DNA from: Apilactobacillus xinyiensis
GTDB taxonomy: Bacteria > Bacillota > Bacilli > Lactobacillales > Lactobacillaceae
Length of the DNA: 34,286 bases
NCBI RefSeq assembly: GCF_019656235.1
Contig: NZ_BPLL01000005.1
Span: 1 to 34,286, forward strand
Direction: 5' to 3'
In this document: one piece after another, positions 1-7,906 of the stretch
How the letters are laid out: every line of letters begins with the position of its first letter
Position numbering within the stretch: the stretch's first letter is position 1
The notes under the pieces: generated by a model
Seen by the model: the letters and a program-made list of their open reading frames with translations, nothing else
The model's database searches: none
What the model was told of the DNA's origin: nothing
Position numbers and translations under genes: made by a program

Positions 1-90
1 AACCCGCAGAACCCGCAGAACCCGCAGAACCCGCAGAACCCGCAGAACCCGCAGAACCCGCAGAACCCGCAGAACCCGCAGAACCCACAA
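1..90. repeat. 9-bp tandem repeat, GC-rich
   Basis: The unit aacccgcag occurs nine times without a change (1-81) and once more in degenerate form (aacccacaa, 82-90). The array starts at base 1, so it probably continues outside the window. Each unit is six of nine G or C, against a surrounding DNA that is about 30% GC. Because the unit is three codons long, copy number can change without shifting the frame. On the + strand the three frames read Asn-Pro-Gln, Thr-Arg-Arg or Pro-Ala-Glu. There are no unique spacers, so this is not a CRISPR array. Confidence 0.95.
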
Positions 91-269
91 ACAAAATTGT
101 ATATTATAATTATAAAAATATTAATTTGCAAAATAATAATGTACTATTTGTTAAAACAAATGAAGTTCTTAACTATAAATTTAAAAATATTAGTAAGTTA
201 AAGACTAAATGCAAAAATTCAAATTATTCATTGAATTATATGAGATATATCATTAGATTATTACGTTAG
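3..269 (+). CDS. possible C-terminal end of a Pro-Ala-Glu repeat protein (partial)
   Basis: The third forward frame is open from the window edge to a TAG at 267-269. It reads nine Pro-Ala-Glu triplets and then about 60 residues rich in Asn, Lys and Tyr, ending in Leu-Leu-Arg. Pro-Ala-Glu type repeats are common in the wall-spanning parts of lactobacillus surface proteins, but no LPXTG sorting motif or membrane tail follows, which argues against a normal sortase substrate. The first forward frame (Asn-Pro-Gln repeats) is also open, to a stop at 199-201, so the frame choice is not secure. The tail could equally be non-coding AT-rich DNA read by chance. No terminator is visible after it. Confidence 0.35.
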   Translation, partial: PAEPAEPAEPAEPAEPAEPAEPAEPAEPTNKIVYYNYKNINLQNNNVLFVKTNEVLNYKFKNISKLKTKCKNSNYSLNYMRYIIRLLR

Positions 270-339
270 TTATTTGTATAATTAATGTGCATAGTTTTAG
301 ATTTTGAGTTATTATATTAAGTAATGAATTTGGAACTTA

Positions 340-401
340 ATAGTTTATATGATAAACTATATTGTAAAATATGTTGTTGTAAGCCTAAGTGAGCTATTAG
401 G
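340..401. other. two inverted repeats in the secG upstream region
   Basis: Bases 340-348 and 352-360 form a perfect 9-bp inverted repeat with a 3-base loop and no T run after it, so it is not an intrinsic terminator. A second, shorter pair (CCTAA at 384-388 with TTAGG at 397-401) ends just before the secG Shine-Dalgarno at 403-408. Either could be an operator or a leader hairpin. Nothing else recognisable lies in 270-415 apart from generic AT-rich promoter-like DNA. Confidence 0.4.
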
Positions 402-415
402 TAGGAGGAATTATC

Positions 416-652
416 TTGTATAATTTTTTAATGAGTATTATTTGGATAGATTCTGTGTTAATTATAATTTCAGTATTAATGCAACCAGCTAAAACTAATG
501 ATGCAATGTCTTCATTAACTGGTGGCGCTGATGATTTATTTGCACATGCAAAACCAAGAGGATTTGAAGCTTTTATGCAGAAAGTAACTGTTGTTTTAGG
601 AGTTATTTTCTTTGTAACTGCACTTGCTTTAGTGTGGTTATCCTCACATTAA
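416..652 (+). CDS. secG: protein translocase subunit SecG
   Basis: SecG is the small membrane subunit of the SecYEG preprotein channel and supports SecA-driven export. The 78-residue product has the family layout: an N-terminal membrane helix (about residues 4-22), a cytoplasmic loop with the Gly-Gly-Ala-Asp-Asp-Leu-Phe-Ala stretch, and a second helix (about 57-75). The start is a TTG at 416, eight bases after a strong AGGAGG at 403-408; no ATG in frame explains the N-terminus better. It is followed by its own terminator and then by rnr, the usual secG-rnr-smpB order of Firmicutes. Confidence 0.93.
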   Translation: MYNFLMSIIWIDSVLIIISVLMQPAKTNDAMSSLTGGADDLFAHAKPRGFEAFMQKVTVVLGVIFFVTALALVWLSSH

Positions 653-685
653 AAAAAACTCCTGTAATAATACAGGAGTTTTTTT
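651..685 (+). terminator. intrinsic terminator after secG
   Basis: The stem AACTCCTGTA / TACAGGAGTT with loop ATAA is flanked by an A run on the left and a T run on the right, directly at the secG stop codon. The rnr message must either read through it or start downstream of it. Confidence 0.9.
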
Positions 686-735
686 GATATTAATGAATTT
701 GGCATAAAATTTATAATAATAATGAGGAATGAATT

Positions 736-3036
736 TTGATAGAAAAAAGTTTAAAAGAAGAATTACAAACCGTTTTAGATAATAATATCGACAAAAGCTT
801 TTCAGTTGAAATGTTAGCTGATGAATTAGGCTATCATGGATCAAATGCTTTTAAATTAATTGTTCAGTCTATGGCTGAGCTAGAAAGAGAAAAGAAGTCC
901 ATTGTCACTAGTGATGGAAAATTTAAATCTAGTATGAACAATTCTTTACAAGGAATTTTCCATGCTAATCCTAAGGGATTTGGATTTGTCGCTTATGATG
1001 AAAATTTATCTGATGCTTTTATTGCACCAGATAACACCATGAATGCTATGAATGGTGATACAGTTGCAATTAAAATTGTTAGAAAAGCTGAAAAGGGTTC
1101 AGATAAAGGTCCAGAAGCTAAAATTACTGATATTGTTGAAAGAAGTTATCAACAAGTTGTTGGAGAATTTTTTAAGACCGATGATGATAATGGTTACTAT
1201 GGACAAGTAAAACTCAAAGATAAGAAACTTAGTAACTTTAAATTTTATGTGACTGAAGTAGGATTAACACCTACGCCAGGTGAAGTTGTTACTGCTGAAA
1301 TAACTGAATATCCTAGTGCAGAACATCCTGAAGCTTTGGTTGGAATAGCAAAACAAGTTATCGGAAGTGTTGATGATCCCGGAATGGATATTTTACAAAT
1401 CGTATATGCTCATGATATACCATCACAATTTCCTGAAGATGTTCTTCAAGAAGCCGATGCCATTCCTGATCATATTTCTGAAAAAGATAAACTTGGTAGA
1501 GAAGACATTACTGACCAAGATTTAGTTACAATTGATGGTGAAGCTTCAAAAGATTTAGATGATGCGGTTACTGCATGGAAACTACCTAATGGTAATTATC
1601 ATTTAGGAGTTCATATCGCTGATGTTAGTCATTATGTAAAAGAAGGCAGTTTGTTAGATCAAGAAGCTTATAAACGTGGAACATCAGTTTATTTAACTGA
1701 TCGAGTAATTCCAATGTTACCAAGAAGATTATCTAATGGAATTTGTTCTTTGAATGAAGGTCAACTTAGATTATGTATGAGTTGTGAAATGGAAATTACA
1801 CCAACTGGAAATGTGGTTAAGCACCGTATTCATCCAAGTGTTATGAAATCCACTGCCAGAATGACTTATACTAATGTGAATAAGATATTAGAATCACACG
1901 ATGAAAAAACGATGGAAAGATACAAACGCTTAGTTCCAATGTTTGAAACAATGGGTGAATTACATCGCATTTTATATAAACAACGTAAACGTCGTGGGGC
2001 AATTGATTTTGATGATAATGAAGCAGAAATCATTGTTGATAAAAATGGTCATCCAATTGATATTAAAGTACGAGTTCGTGGATTAGCTGAACGTATGATT
2101 GAATCTTTTATGTTGGCAGCTAACGAAACTGTAGCTAAAAGTTATTTTGAAAAACATGCTCCTTTCATTTATCGTGTTCATGAAACTCCAGATGGTGAAA
2201 GAGTTAAAAAATTCTTTGACTTTCTTTCTGTTTTTGGTATTGATATTAAGGGAGACCCAGAACATCTTAAGCCTAAGATGTTACAAAATGTGTTAAAGAA
2301 AGTTGCTGGTAAGCCTGAAGAAGCTGTAGTTTCTGTAATGATGTTACGTAGTTTAAAACAAGCTAAGTATACTGACCAATCTTTGGGTCATTTTGGTTTA
2401 GGAGCACAATTCTACACGCACTTTACTTCGCCTATTCGAAGATATCCAGATACAATGGTGCATCGTTTGATTCACTATTATCAAGATAATGGAATTAATC
2501 AAAAAACTAAATCTAAATATGCTAGCTTGTTGGAAGAAATTGCTACGCATTCATCTAAATGTGAACGTCGTGAAATTGATGCAGAACGTGATACAGATGC
2601 AATGAAGAAAGCTGAATATATGGGAGACCATATTGGTGAAGAATTTGAAGCAACTGTTAGTTCAGTTATGAAGTTTGGGATGTTCATTGAGTTACCAAAC
2701 ACTGTTGAGGGACTAGTACACATTAGTCGAATGAAAGATGACTATTATGAATATATTGATAAATTCATGGCACTAGTAGGTAGAAGAACGCATCGAACTT
2801 ACCGCATTGGACAACCAATTAAGGTTAAATTAGTTGGTGTTAATGTAGAACAAAGTGAAGTTGATTTTGAAGTTGTTAACCCTCAAGATGCACCATTGTC
2901 AAAACTTAGACCAGAAAGAAAAGATAACGGTCGTCATGGAAAGGGTCATTCAAGTCATCGTGGTTCACGTCGACCAAATAAGTTTAGTCATAACAATAAA
3001 AATAGCAAGAATTCCAATCATTCTCGTTCTAAATAA
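736..3036 (+). CDS. rnr: ribonuclease R
   Basis: RNase R is a 3'-5' exoribonuclease of the RNB family that degrades structured RNA and works with tmRNA-SmpB on defective mRNAs. The 766-residue product shows an N-terminal winged-helix region, cold-shock-type RNA-binding domains, and the RNB catalytic domain with the metal-binding Asp-Leu-Asp-Asp-Ala motif near residues 272-276. A C-terminal S1 domain follows from about 630 to 710, then a Lys/Arg/His/Ser/Asn-rich tail of about 45 residues. The start is a TTG at 736 with GAGG at 724-727; the nearby ATG at 729 is in another frame. smpB follows after 20 bases, so the two are probably co-transcribed and functionally linked. Confidence 0.95.
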   Translation: MIEKSLKEELQTVLDNNIDKSFSVEMLADELGYHGSNAFKLIVQSMAELEREKKSIVTSDGKFKSSMNNSLQGIFHANPKGFGFVAYDENLSDAFIAPDNTMNAMNGDTVAIKIVRKAEKGSDKGPEAKITDIVERSYQQVVGEFFKTDDDNGYYGQVKLKDKKLSNFKFYVTEVGLTPTPGEVVTAEITEYPSAEHPEALVGIAKQVIGSVDDPGMDILQIVYAHDIPSQFPEDVLQEADAIPDHISEKDKLGREDITDQDLVTIDGEASKDLDDAVTAWKLPNGNYHLGVHIADVSHYVKEGSLLDQEAYKRGTSVYLTDRVIPMLPRRLSNGICSLNEGQLRLCMSCEMEITPTGNVVKHRIHPSVMKSTARMTYTNVNKILESHDEKTMERYKRLVPMFETMGELHRILYKQRKRRGAIDFDDNEAEIIVDKNGHPIDIKVRVRGLAERMIESFMLAANETVAKSYFEKHAPFIYRVHETPDGERVKKFFDFLSVFGIDIKGDPEHLKPKMLQNVLKKVAGKPEEAVVSVMMLRSLKQAKYTDQSLGHFGLGAQFYTHFTSPIRRYPDTMVHRLIHYYQDNGINQKTKSKYASLLEEIATHSSKCERREIDAERDTDAMKKAEYMGDHIGEEFEATVSSVMKFGMFIELPNTVEGLVHISRMKDDYYEYIDKFMALVGRRTHRTYRIGQPIKVKLVGVNVEQSEVDFEVVNPQDAPLSKLRPERKDNGRHGKGHSSHRGSRRPNKFSHNNKNSKNSNHSRSK

Positions 3037-3056
3037 TAAATTAGAGGTGATTTAAT

Positions 3057-3533
3057 TTGGCTAAAAAGAAACAAAAAGCAAAAGACGATAATCTAATGGC
3101 TCAGAACCGTAAAGCTCGACATGATTATAATATTTTACAAACATATGAAGCTGGGGTAGCTTTGACGGGGACTGAAATTAAATCAGTACGAGCTAGAAGA
3201 TTAAATCTCAAAGATGGTTTTGCACAAATTCGCAATGGAGAAGCTTATTTAATGAATGTGCATATTAGTGAATATGCACAAGGTAATCAATTTAATCATG
3301 ATCCATTAAGAAATCGTAAATTATTGTTGCATAAACAAGAAATAAAGAGGCTTGCTAACGACACTCAAGGTAAGGGAATTACGATAGTTCCTTTAAAAGT
3401 TTATTTAAAACATGGTTATGCTAAGGTCTTATTAGGTGTTGCTGAAGGTAAACGTGAATACGATAAACGTGAAACAATCAAACGTCGTGACCAAGATCGT
3501 CAAATTTCAAGAGTTTTAAAGCACTATAAATAA
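3057..3533 (+). CDS. smpB: SsrA-binding protein SmpB
   Basis: SmpB binds tmRNA and brings it to stalled ribosomes for trans-translation. The 158-residue product matches the family in length and has the characteristic opening Asn-Arg-Lys-Ala-Arg-His-Asp-Tyr, the Gly-Thr-Glu-Ile-Lys-Ser motif, and the basic C-terminal tail (from about residue 130) that inserts into the mRNA channel. The start is a TTG at 3057 with GAGGTGA at 3043-3049. It is the third gene in a row with a TTG start. The tmRNA gene itself is not in the window. Confidence 0.96.
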   Translation: MAKKKQKAKDDNLMAQNRKARHDYNILQTYEAGVALTGTEIKSVRARRLNLKDGFAQIRNGEAYLMNVHISEYAQGNQFNHDPLRNRKLLLHKQEIKRLANDTQGKGITIVPLKVYLKHGYAKVLLGVAEGKREYDKRETIKRRDQDRQISRVLKHYK

Positions 3534-3562
3534 AGGATTCCTATATTAGGAATCCTTTTTTA
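3532..3562 (+). terminator. intrinsic terminator after smpB
   Basis: A roughly 12-bp stem (AAAGGATTCCTA with TAGGAATCCTTT, loop TAT) overlaps the smpB stop codon and ends in a run of six T. It closes the secG-rnr-smpB block. Confidence 0.92.
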
Positions 3563-3620
3563 GTTAACAAAATGTAATCACATCTAAGACTATGATAAAA
3601 TTAATTTGAGGTGTTTAGCT

Positions 3621-4307
3621 ATGCAACAATTTATTCATAACGACTGGTGGGAACAACTAGAACCAGAATTTCAAAAGGATTATTATCAAAATTTACGCAA
3701 ATTTTTGGTGGATGAATATAACAACAATTATATTCACCCAAATGCTAATCAAATTTTTGAAACATTCAACTGGACACCCTTTAGTAAAGTTAAAGTGGTT
3801 ATTTTAGGTCAAGATCCTTATCATGAACCCAATCAGGCTCATGGATTAAGCTTTTCTGTGCTTCCAGGTGTTAAAATTCCACCATCTTTAAGGAATATTT
3901 ATAAAGAATTGTATGATGATTTAGGAATTAAACCGGTACAGCATGGTTATTTGGAAAAATGGGCTAAGCAAGGCGTTCTATTGTTAAATTCAGTTTTGAC
4001 CGTTAGAAATGGCCAAGCTTTTTCTCATAAGGGTAAAGGTTGGGAACAGTTAACTGATGTAGCAATTCAAAAATTATCGGCTCGTAAAATGCCAGTTATT
4101 TTTATTTTATGGGGCAAGGCGGCTAGTGATAAAATAAAATTAATTGATACAGATACTAATATAGTCATTCAATCGGCTCATCCTAGTCCATTATCAGCTC
4201 ATCGAGGCTTTTTTGGTTCAAAACCATTTTCTAAAACTAATGAAGCACTAGAAGCATTAGGAGAAAAGCCAATTGATTGGCAATTACCAGAACAAATTAA
4301 TAAGTGA
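3621..4307 (+). CDS. ung: uracil-DNA glycosylase, family 1
   Basis: Ung removes uracil from DNA as the first step of base excision repair. The 228-residue product carries the water-activating motif Gly-Gln-Asp-Pro-Tyr-His with Asp65, and the minor-groove loop His-Pro-Ser-Pro-Leu-Ser-Ala-His with His187. The start is the ATG at 3621, seven bases after GAGGTG (3608-3613). An in-frame TTG at 3606 would overlap that binding site and is rejected. pta follows after 19 bases, an arrangement common in lactobacilli. Confidence 0.96.
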   Translation: MQQFIHNDWWEQLEPEFQKDYYQNLRKFLVDEYNNNYIHPNANQIFETFNWTPFSKVKVVILGQDPYHEPNQAHGLSFSVLPGVKIPPSLRNIYKELYDDLGIKPVQHGYLEKWAKQGVLLLNSVLTVRNGQAFSHKGKGWEQLTDVAIQKLSARKMPVIFILWGKAASDKIKLIDTDTNIVIQSAHPSPLSAHRGFFGSKPFSKTNEALEALGEKPIDWQLPEQINK

Positions 4308-4326
4308 TTAAGTTAGGGGTATATTT

Positions 4327-5295
4327 ATGAATATTTTTGATGAAATGAAAGCAAAAATTAATGGCAAAGGAAAAACAATTGTTTTTCCAGAAGGTAATGA
4401 TAAAAGAATTATTGATGCTGCAGTTCGCTTAGCTGCTGAAAAATTAATGACACCAATTTTGTTAGGTTCCAAAGAAGATATAACTAATCAAGCTAGTACA
4501 AGTGAATTAGAGGGTGTTTCTATTATTGATATCAATGAATACCCTAAAGATAAATTAGATGCAATGATTGATGCTTTATATGAACGTCGTAAAAATAAAA
4601 ATACTCGTGAACAGGTAGCTGAATGGATTAAGGATGCCAACTATTTTGGTACAATGTTAGTTTACATGGGTATAGCTGATGGAATGGTCTCAGGTGCTGC
4701 TCATGCCACTGGAGATACTGTTAGACCAGCTTTACAAATAATAAAAACTAAACCAGGTTATCGTCGCATTTCTGGTTCATTTATTATGCAAAAAGGTAAT
4801 GAAAAGTATGTATTTGCTGATTGCGCAATTAATATTGAATTAGACGCTGACGGAATGTTGGAAGTTGCTAAACAAAGTGTTGAAACCGCTAAAATGATTG
4901 ATCTAGATCCTAAAGTTGCCTTTTTGAGTTTTTCTACTAAAGGTTCTGCAAAGGGTGAAATGGTTTCTAAGGTACAAACTGCTGCTGAAAAAGCTCGTCA
5001 AGAATTAGATTGTCCTTCTGATGGTGAACTACAATTTGATGCTGCTTTTGTACCTTCAGTAGGTGAAAAGAAAGCTCCTGATTCTAAAGTAGCTGGCCAT
5101 GCTAATGTATTTGTATTTCCTGAGTTACAATCAGGAAATATTGGCTATAAGATAGCTCAAAGAATGGGTGGTTTTGAAGCTTTTGGACCTATTTTGCAGG
5201 GATTAGCTAAACCAGTTTCAGATTTATCTAGAGGTTGCAATGCGGAAGATGTTTATAATGTTGCAATTATCACTGCAGTTCAATCTATTGATTAA
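4327..5295 (+). CDS. pta: phosphate acetyltransferase
   Basis: Pta interconverts acetyl-CoA plus phosphate and acetyl phosphate plus CoA. In heterofermentative lactobacilli it links the phosphoketolase product acetyl phosphate to acetyl-CoA and ethanol formation. The 322-residue length fits the short, single-domain Firmicute form. Typical stretches are visible: Phe-Pro-Glu-Gly-Asn-Asp near residue 21, Gly-Ala-Ala-His-Ala-Thr-Gly-Asp-Thr near 123, and the C-terminal Gly-Pro-Ile-Leu-Gln-Gly-Leu-Ala-Lys-Pro. A ribosome binding site (AGGGGT, 4314-4319) precedes the ATG. It is probably co-transcribed with ung and tsaE. Confidence 0.96.
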   Translation: MNIFDEMKAKINGKGKTIVFPEGNDKRIIDAAVRLAAEKLMTPILLGSKEDITNQASTSELEGVSIIDINEYPKDKLDAMIDALYERRKNKNTREQVAEWIKDANYFGTMLVYMGIADGMVSGAAHATGDTVRPALQIIKTKPGYRRISGSFIMQKGNEKYVFADCAINIELDADGMLEVAKQSVETAKMIDLDPKVAFLSFSTKGSAKGEMVSKVQTAAEKARQELDCPSDGELQFDAAFVPSVGEKKAPDSKVAGHANVFVFPELQSGNIGYKIAQRMGGFEAFGPILQGLAKPVSDLSRGCNAEDVYNVAIITAVQSID

Positions 5296-5317
5296 TTGCT
5301 TGAAAGGAACTTTTTAA

Positions 5318-5785
5318 ATGATATCATTGAAAGTTAACAATGCCGAACAGACAATGCAGTATGGTCAAGCCATAGCTCCTTTTTTACAACCCCAAGATGT
5401 TATCCTATTAGATGGTGATTTAGGTGCTGGTAAGACTACTTTCACTAAGGGATTGGCTAAAGGTTTAGGTATTAAAAAAAACATAAAGAGTCCAACTTTT
5501 ACAATTATTAGAGAATATCAAGATGGTCGAATTCCGCTTTATCATATGGATGTTTATCGATTAGATGATGGTAGTGGTGATGAGTTAGGTCTTGATGAGT
5601 ATTTTAATGGTGATGGAGTTAACGTTATTGAATGGTCACAGTTCGTAGAAGATGAACTACCAGATAACTACTTAAAAATAGTCTTTCATCGAGATGATAG
5701 TGAAGGTGATTCTTATCGCAAAATTGATTTTGTGCCGCATGGGAATCATTTTGAACAAATATTAAAAGAAAGTATTGTAAAATAA
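5318..5785 (+). CDS. tsaE: tRNA threonylcarbamoyladenosine biosynthesis ATPase TsaE
   Basis: TsaE is the ATPase that assists TsaB-TsaD in making the t6A modification at position 37 of ANN-decoding tRNAs. The 155-residue product has a Walker A motif (Gly-Asp-Leu-Gly-Ala-Gly-Lys-Thr-Thr, about 32-40), the family signature Ser-Pro-Thr-Phe, and the Val-Ile-Glu-Trp motif near residue 104. Its stop codon overlaps the start of the next gene by one base, so the two are translationally coupled. Its partners TsaB, TsaC and TsaD are not in the window. Confidence 0.94.
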   Translation: MISLKVNNAEQTMQYGQAIAPFLQPQDVILLDGDLGAGKTTFTKGLAKGLGIKKNIKSPTFTIIREYQDGRIPLYHMDVYRLDDGSGDELGLDEYFNGDGVNVIEWSQFVEDELPDNYLKIVFHRDDSEGDSYRKIDFVPHGNHFEQILKESIVK

Positions 5786-6306
5786 TGTCTGAAGACGAAG
5801 TTTCAATTTGCATAGCTGAACCTAATGATGCTGAGAATTTGATAAAAGCATTAAAACAGTTAACTAATGAATCGGATACATTTACAGTCGACCATTCTTT
5901 AAGTCAAATTAGTATTAAAGATCAGCAACGTCAAATAATGTTGATTAATCAAACTAGAGATAACATTATTTTAATTGCTAAGCTTCACAATGATAAAGGA
6001 ATAGATAAAATTATTGGTTTAGTTACGATTCAACAAATTAATGATACTCAATGTGGTGAATTAGGGGTAGCAGTTTTAAAAAACTATTGGAATCAAGGTA
6101 TAGCTACAGCCCTAATTGAGGAAAGTGTTTATTGGGGAGCTACTTATAGCAATCTCAATGATTTTTATCTAATTGTAAAAAAAGATAATTTTGCAGCTGT
6201 TCACTTATATAAAAAAATGGGCTTTAAGCAGTCTAAAAAAAGATTTATTAAGATGGACAATAATCTTAAATCTACTTATGAAATGCATTATTCAATAAAA
6301 AAATAA
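5785..6306 (+). CDS. GNAT-family N-acetyltransferase
   Basis: The 173-residue product has the GNAT fold: a central Val-Thr-Ile-Gln strand, then Gly-Val-Ala-Val-Leu with the acetyl-CoA loop Trp-Asn-Gln-Gly-Ile-Ala-Thr-Ala-Leu (about 108-116), and a C-terminal Asn-Phe-Ala-Ala-Val-His-Leu-Tyr-Lys-Lys-Met-Gly-Phe stretch typical of the family. The substrate cannot be read from the sequence. The start ATG overlaps the tsaE stop (TAATG). RimI, which acetylates ribosomal protein S18, often neighbours tsa genes, but this protein looks more like a general GNAT member, so no symbol is given. Confidence 0.88.
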   Translation: MSEDEVSICIAEPNDAENLIKALKQLTNESDTFTVDHSLSQISIKDQQRQIMLINQTRDNIILIAKLHNDKGIDKIIGLVTIQQINDTQCGELGVAVLKNYWNQGIATALIEESVYWGATYSNLNDFYLIVKKDNFAAVHLYKKMGFKQSKKRFIKMDNNLKSTYEMHYSIKK

Positions 6307-6346
6307 AGCGTTTAAGTTAATAACTCAAACGCTTTATTTTTTTATT
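6301..6346. terminator. bidirectional intrinsic terminator
   Basis: The arms AAATAAAGCGTTT (6301-6313) and AAACGCTTTATTT pair across an imperfect inner stem. A T run follows on the + strand and an A run precedes it, so it can serve both the acetyltransferase gene (+) and the convergent exonuclease gene (-). Confidence 0.88.
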
Positions 6347-6870
6347 TTTATAAATTTTTCAACAAATTGTTTACCATAATTATTATACTGACTAATTAAT
6401 ATATTTGCGCAAGCTAGACTATCGTCTAAAGCATTATGATGATGCTTTAGTTCAATATTAAGCGCATCACACACCGTGTTTAATTTATGATTAGTTAAGT
6501 CTGGATAAAGTTCTTTAGAAGTTTTTAGTGTATCTAAGGTTAAATATTTAGGTATTTCTAGATTATATCTAATCAATGATTGTTTTATTACACTATTATC
6601 AAATGATGCATTGTGTGCAATAACTAGCTGATTGCTATTAAAAAAATTTTTTAAATGGGACCAAATTTCTGGAAAAGTGGGTGCATCTTGTACATCTTTT
6701 TCATGGATTCCATGAACTTTTATGTTACGCCAATTAAAATCGACTTCAGGATTGATTAACGAATAAAATTCGTCAACTACTTTGTTATTTCTAACAACAA
6801 TTAGTGCAACAGAACAAGCGCTCGCTCTTTTACTTGCTGCGGTTTCAAAATCAATTGCAATAAAATTCAT
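6334..6870 (-). CDS. DnaQ-like 3'-5' exonuclease (DEDDh)
   Basis: The 178-residue product has all DEDDh motifs: Asp-Phe-Glu-Thr near residue 7 (Exo I), His-Asn-Ala-Ser-Phe-Asp near residue 88 (Exo II), and His-His-Asn-Ala-Leu-Asp-Asp near residue 147 (Exo III with the catalytic His). This is the proofreading-type exonuclease fold found in DNA polymerase III epsilon and PolC, here as a stand-alone domain. The ATG at 6870 is chosen because a GGAGGA binding site lies at 6874-6879; a TTG at 6882 is inside that site. It is transcribed alone, divergently from murB. Confidence 0.9.
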   Translation of the reverse strand: MNFIAIDFETAASKRASACSVALIVVRNNKVVDEFYSLINPEVDFNWRNIKVHGIHEKDVQDAPTFPEIWSHLKNFFNSNQLVIAHNASFDNSVIKQSLIRYNLEIPKYLTLDTLKTSKELYPDLTNHKLNTVCDALNIELKHHHNALDDSLACANILISQYNNYGKQFVEKFIKIKK

Positions 6871-6993
6871 TATTTCCTCCAAATCTATTGTAATGTTTAT
6901 AATTATCTTATAATTAGTATAGCACGCTATTGATTCAATTATTTACATGGTAAAATATAGTTATATTATTATTTTAATTAAGGATGTAGTCTC

Positions 6994-7887
6994 ATGGAAG
7001 ATATCACTAAGAAGCTCAATGTAAAGTTTTTACGAAATGAACCATTGTCAAATTTCACCTATACTAAGACTGGTGGGTGTGCTGACTTAGTTGCATTTCC
7101 TGAAACATTAGATGATGTAAGTTTAATTAGTAAATATGCTAACAAAAATAATGTTCCTTTAACCATTATTGGTAATGCTAGCAATTTAATTATTAAAGAT
7201 GGCGGAATTCGTGGAATCGTTATGATTTTACGTGATATTAAAGAAATTAAGAAAATTAGCGATAACAGTTTTGTTGCTGGAGCTGGTGCCGCTTATATAG
7301 ACGCCTCAATTTTTGCGCAAAAGCATGCTTTATCAGGCTTGGAATTTGCTGCTGGAATTCCTGGTAGTGTTGGTGGTGCAGTATATATGAATGCTGGAGC
7401 TTACGGTGGTGAAACTGCTCAGGTTATTGAATCTGTAAAAATTATTGATGAAAATGGTTCAATTAAAGACCTATCAAATGCAGAGATGAATTTTGGATAT
7501 CGCCATAGTTTAATTCAAGATAAAAAGTATATTGTTCTGGCTGCTACGTTTGTTTTAAAGTCCGACGATGAAAATTTAATTCAAAATCGAATGGATCATT
7601 TTAATGCGTTACGTTTTTCTAAGCAACCTTTGAACTTACCATCATGTGGTAGTGTCTTTAAACGTCCAGAGGGTCATTTTGCTGGCAAATTAATTCATGA
7701 TGCTGGTTTACAAGGATTTCAACTTGGTGGAGCACAAGTTTCAACTAAACATGCTGGCTTTATTGTTAATGTTGACCATGCGACGGCTACAGATTATCTA
7801 GATGTAATTAAGCATGTTCAATCTACAGTTTATAAAAACAATAAAATTCATTTAGAGACTGAGGTTAAAATAATAGGAGAAGACTAA
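6994..7887 (+). CDS. murB: UDP-N-acetylenolpyruvoylglucosamine reductase
   Basis: MurB reduces UDP-GlcNAc-enolpyruvate to UDP-MurNAc with NADPH and FAD, the second committed step of peptidoglycan precursor synthesis in the cytoplasm. The 297-residue product shows the FAD-binding region (Gly-Asn-Ala-Ser-Asn-Leu near 60, Gly-Ser-Val-Gly-Gly-Ala-Val-Tyr-Met-Asn-Ala-Gly near 129). It also has the catalytic Ser in Ser-Cys-Gly-Ser-Val-Phe-Lys-Arg-Pro near 221 and the terminal Leu-Glu-Thr-Glu-Val. AAGGATG (6981-6987) precedes the ATG. The antiporter gene follows after 19 bases. Confidence 0.96.
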   Translation: MEDITKKLNVKFLRNEPLSNFTYTKTGGCADLVAFPETLDDVSLISKYANKNNVPLTIIGNASNLIIKDGGIRGIVMILRDIKEIKKISDNSFVAGAGAAYIDASIFAQKHALSGLEFAAGIPGSVGGAVYMNAGAYGGETAQVIESVKIIDENGSIKDLSNAEMNFGYRHSLIQDKKYIVLAATFVLKSDDENLIQNRMDHFNALRFSKQPLNLPSCGSVFKRPEGHFAGKLIHDAGLQGFQLGGAQVSTKHAGFIVNVDHATATDYLDVIKHVQSTVYKNNKIHLETEVKIIGED

Positions 7888-7906
7888 CAAAAGGAGAGAT
7901 TTCTGA

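Noticed and set aside
1-90. CRISPR-like repeat array
   Set aside because: The units are contiguous 9-mers with no spacers, so it is a simple tandem repeat.
324-392. 22-codon leader peptide with a Cys-Lys-Ile-Cys-Cys-Cys-Lys stretch before secG
   Set aside because: It has no ribosome binding site, and the downstream hairpin has no T run, so amino acid attenuation is not supported.
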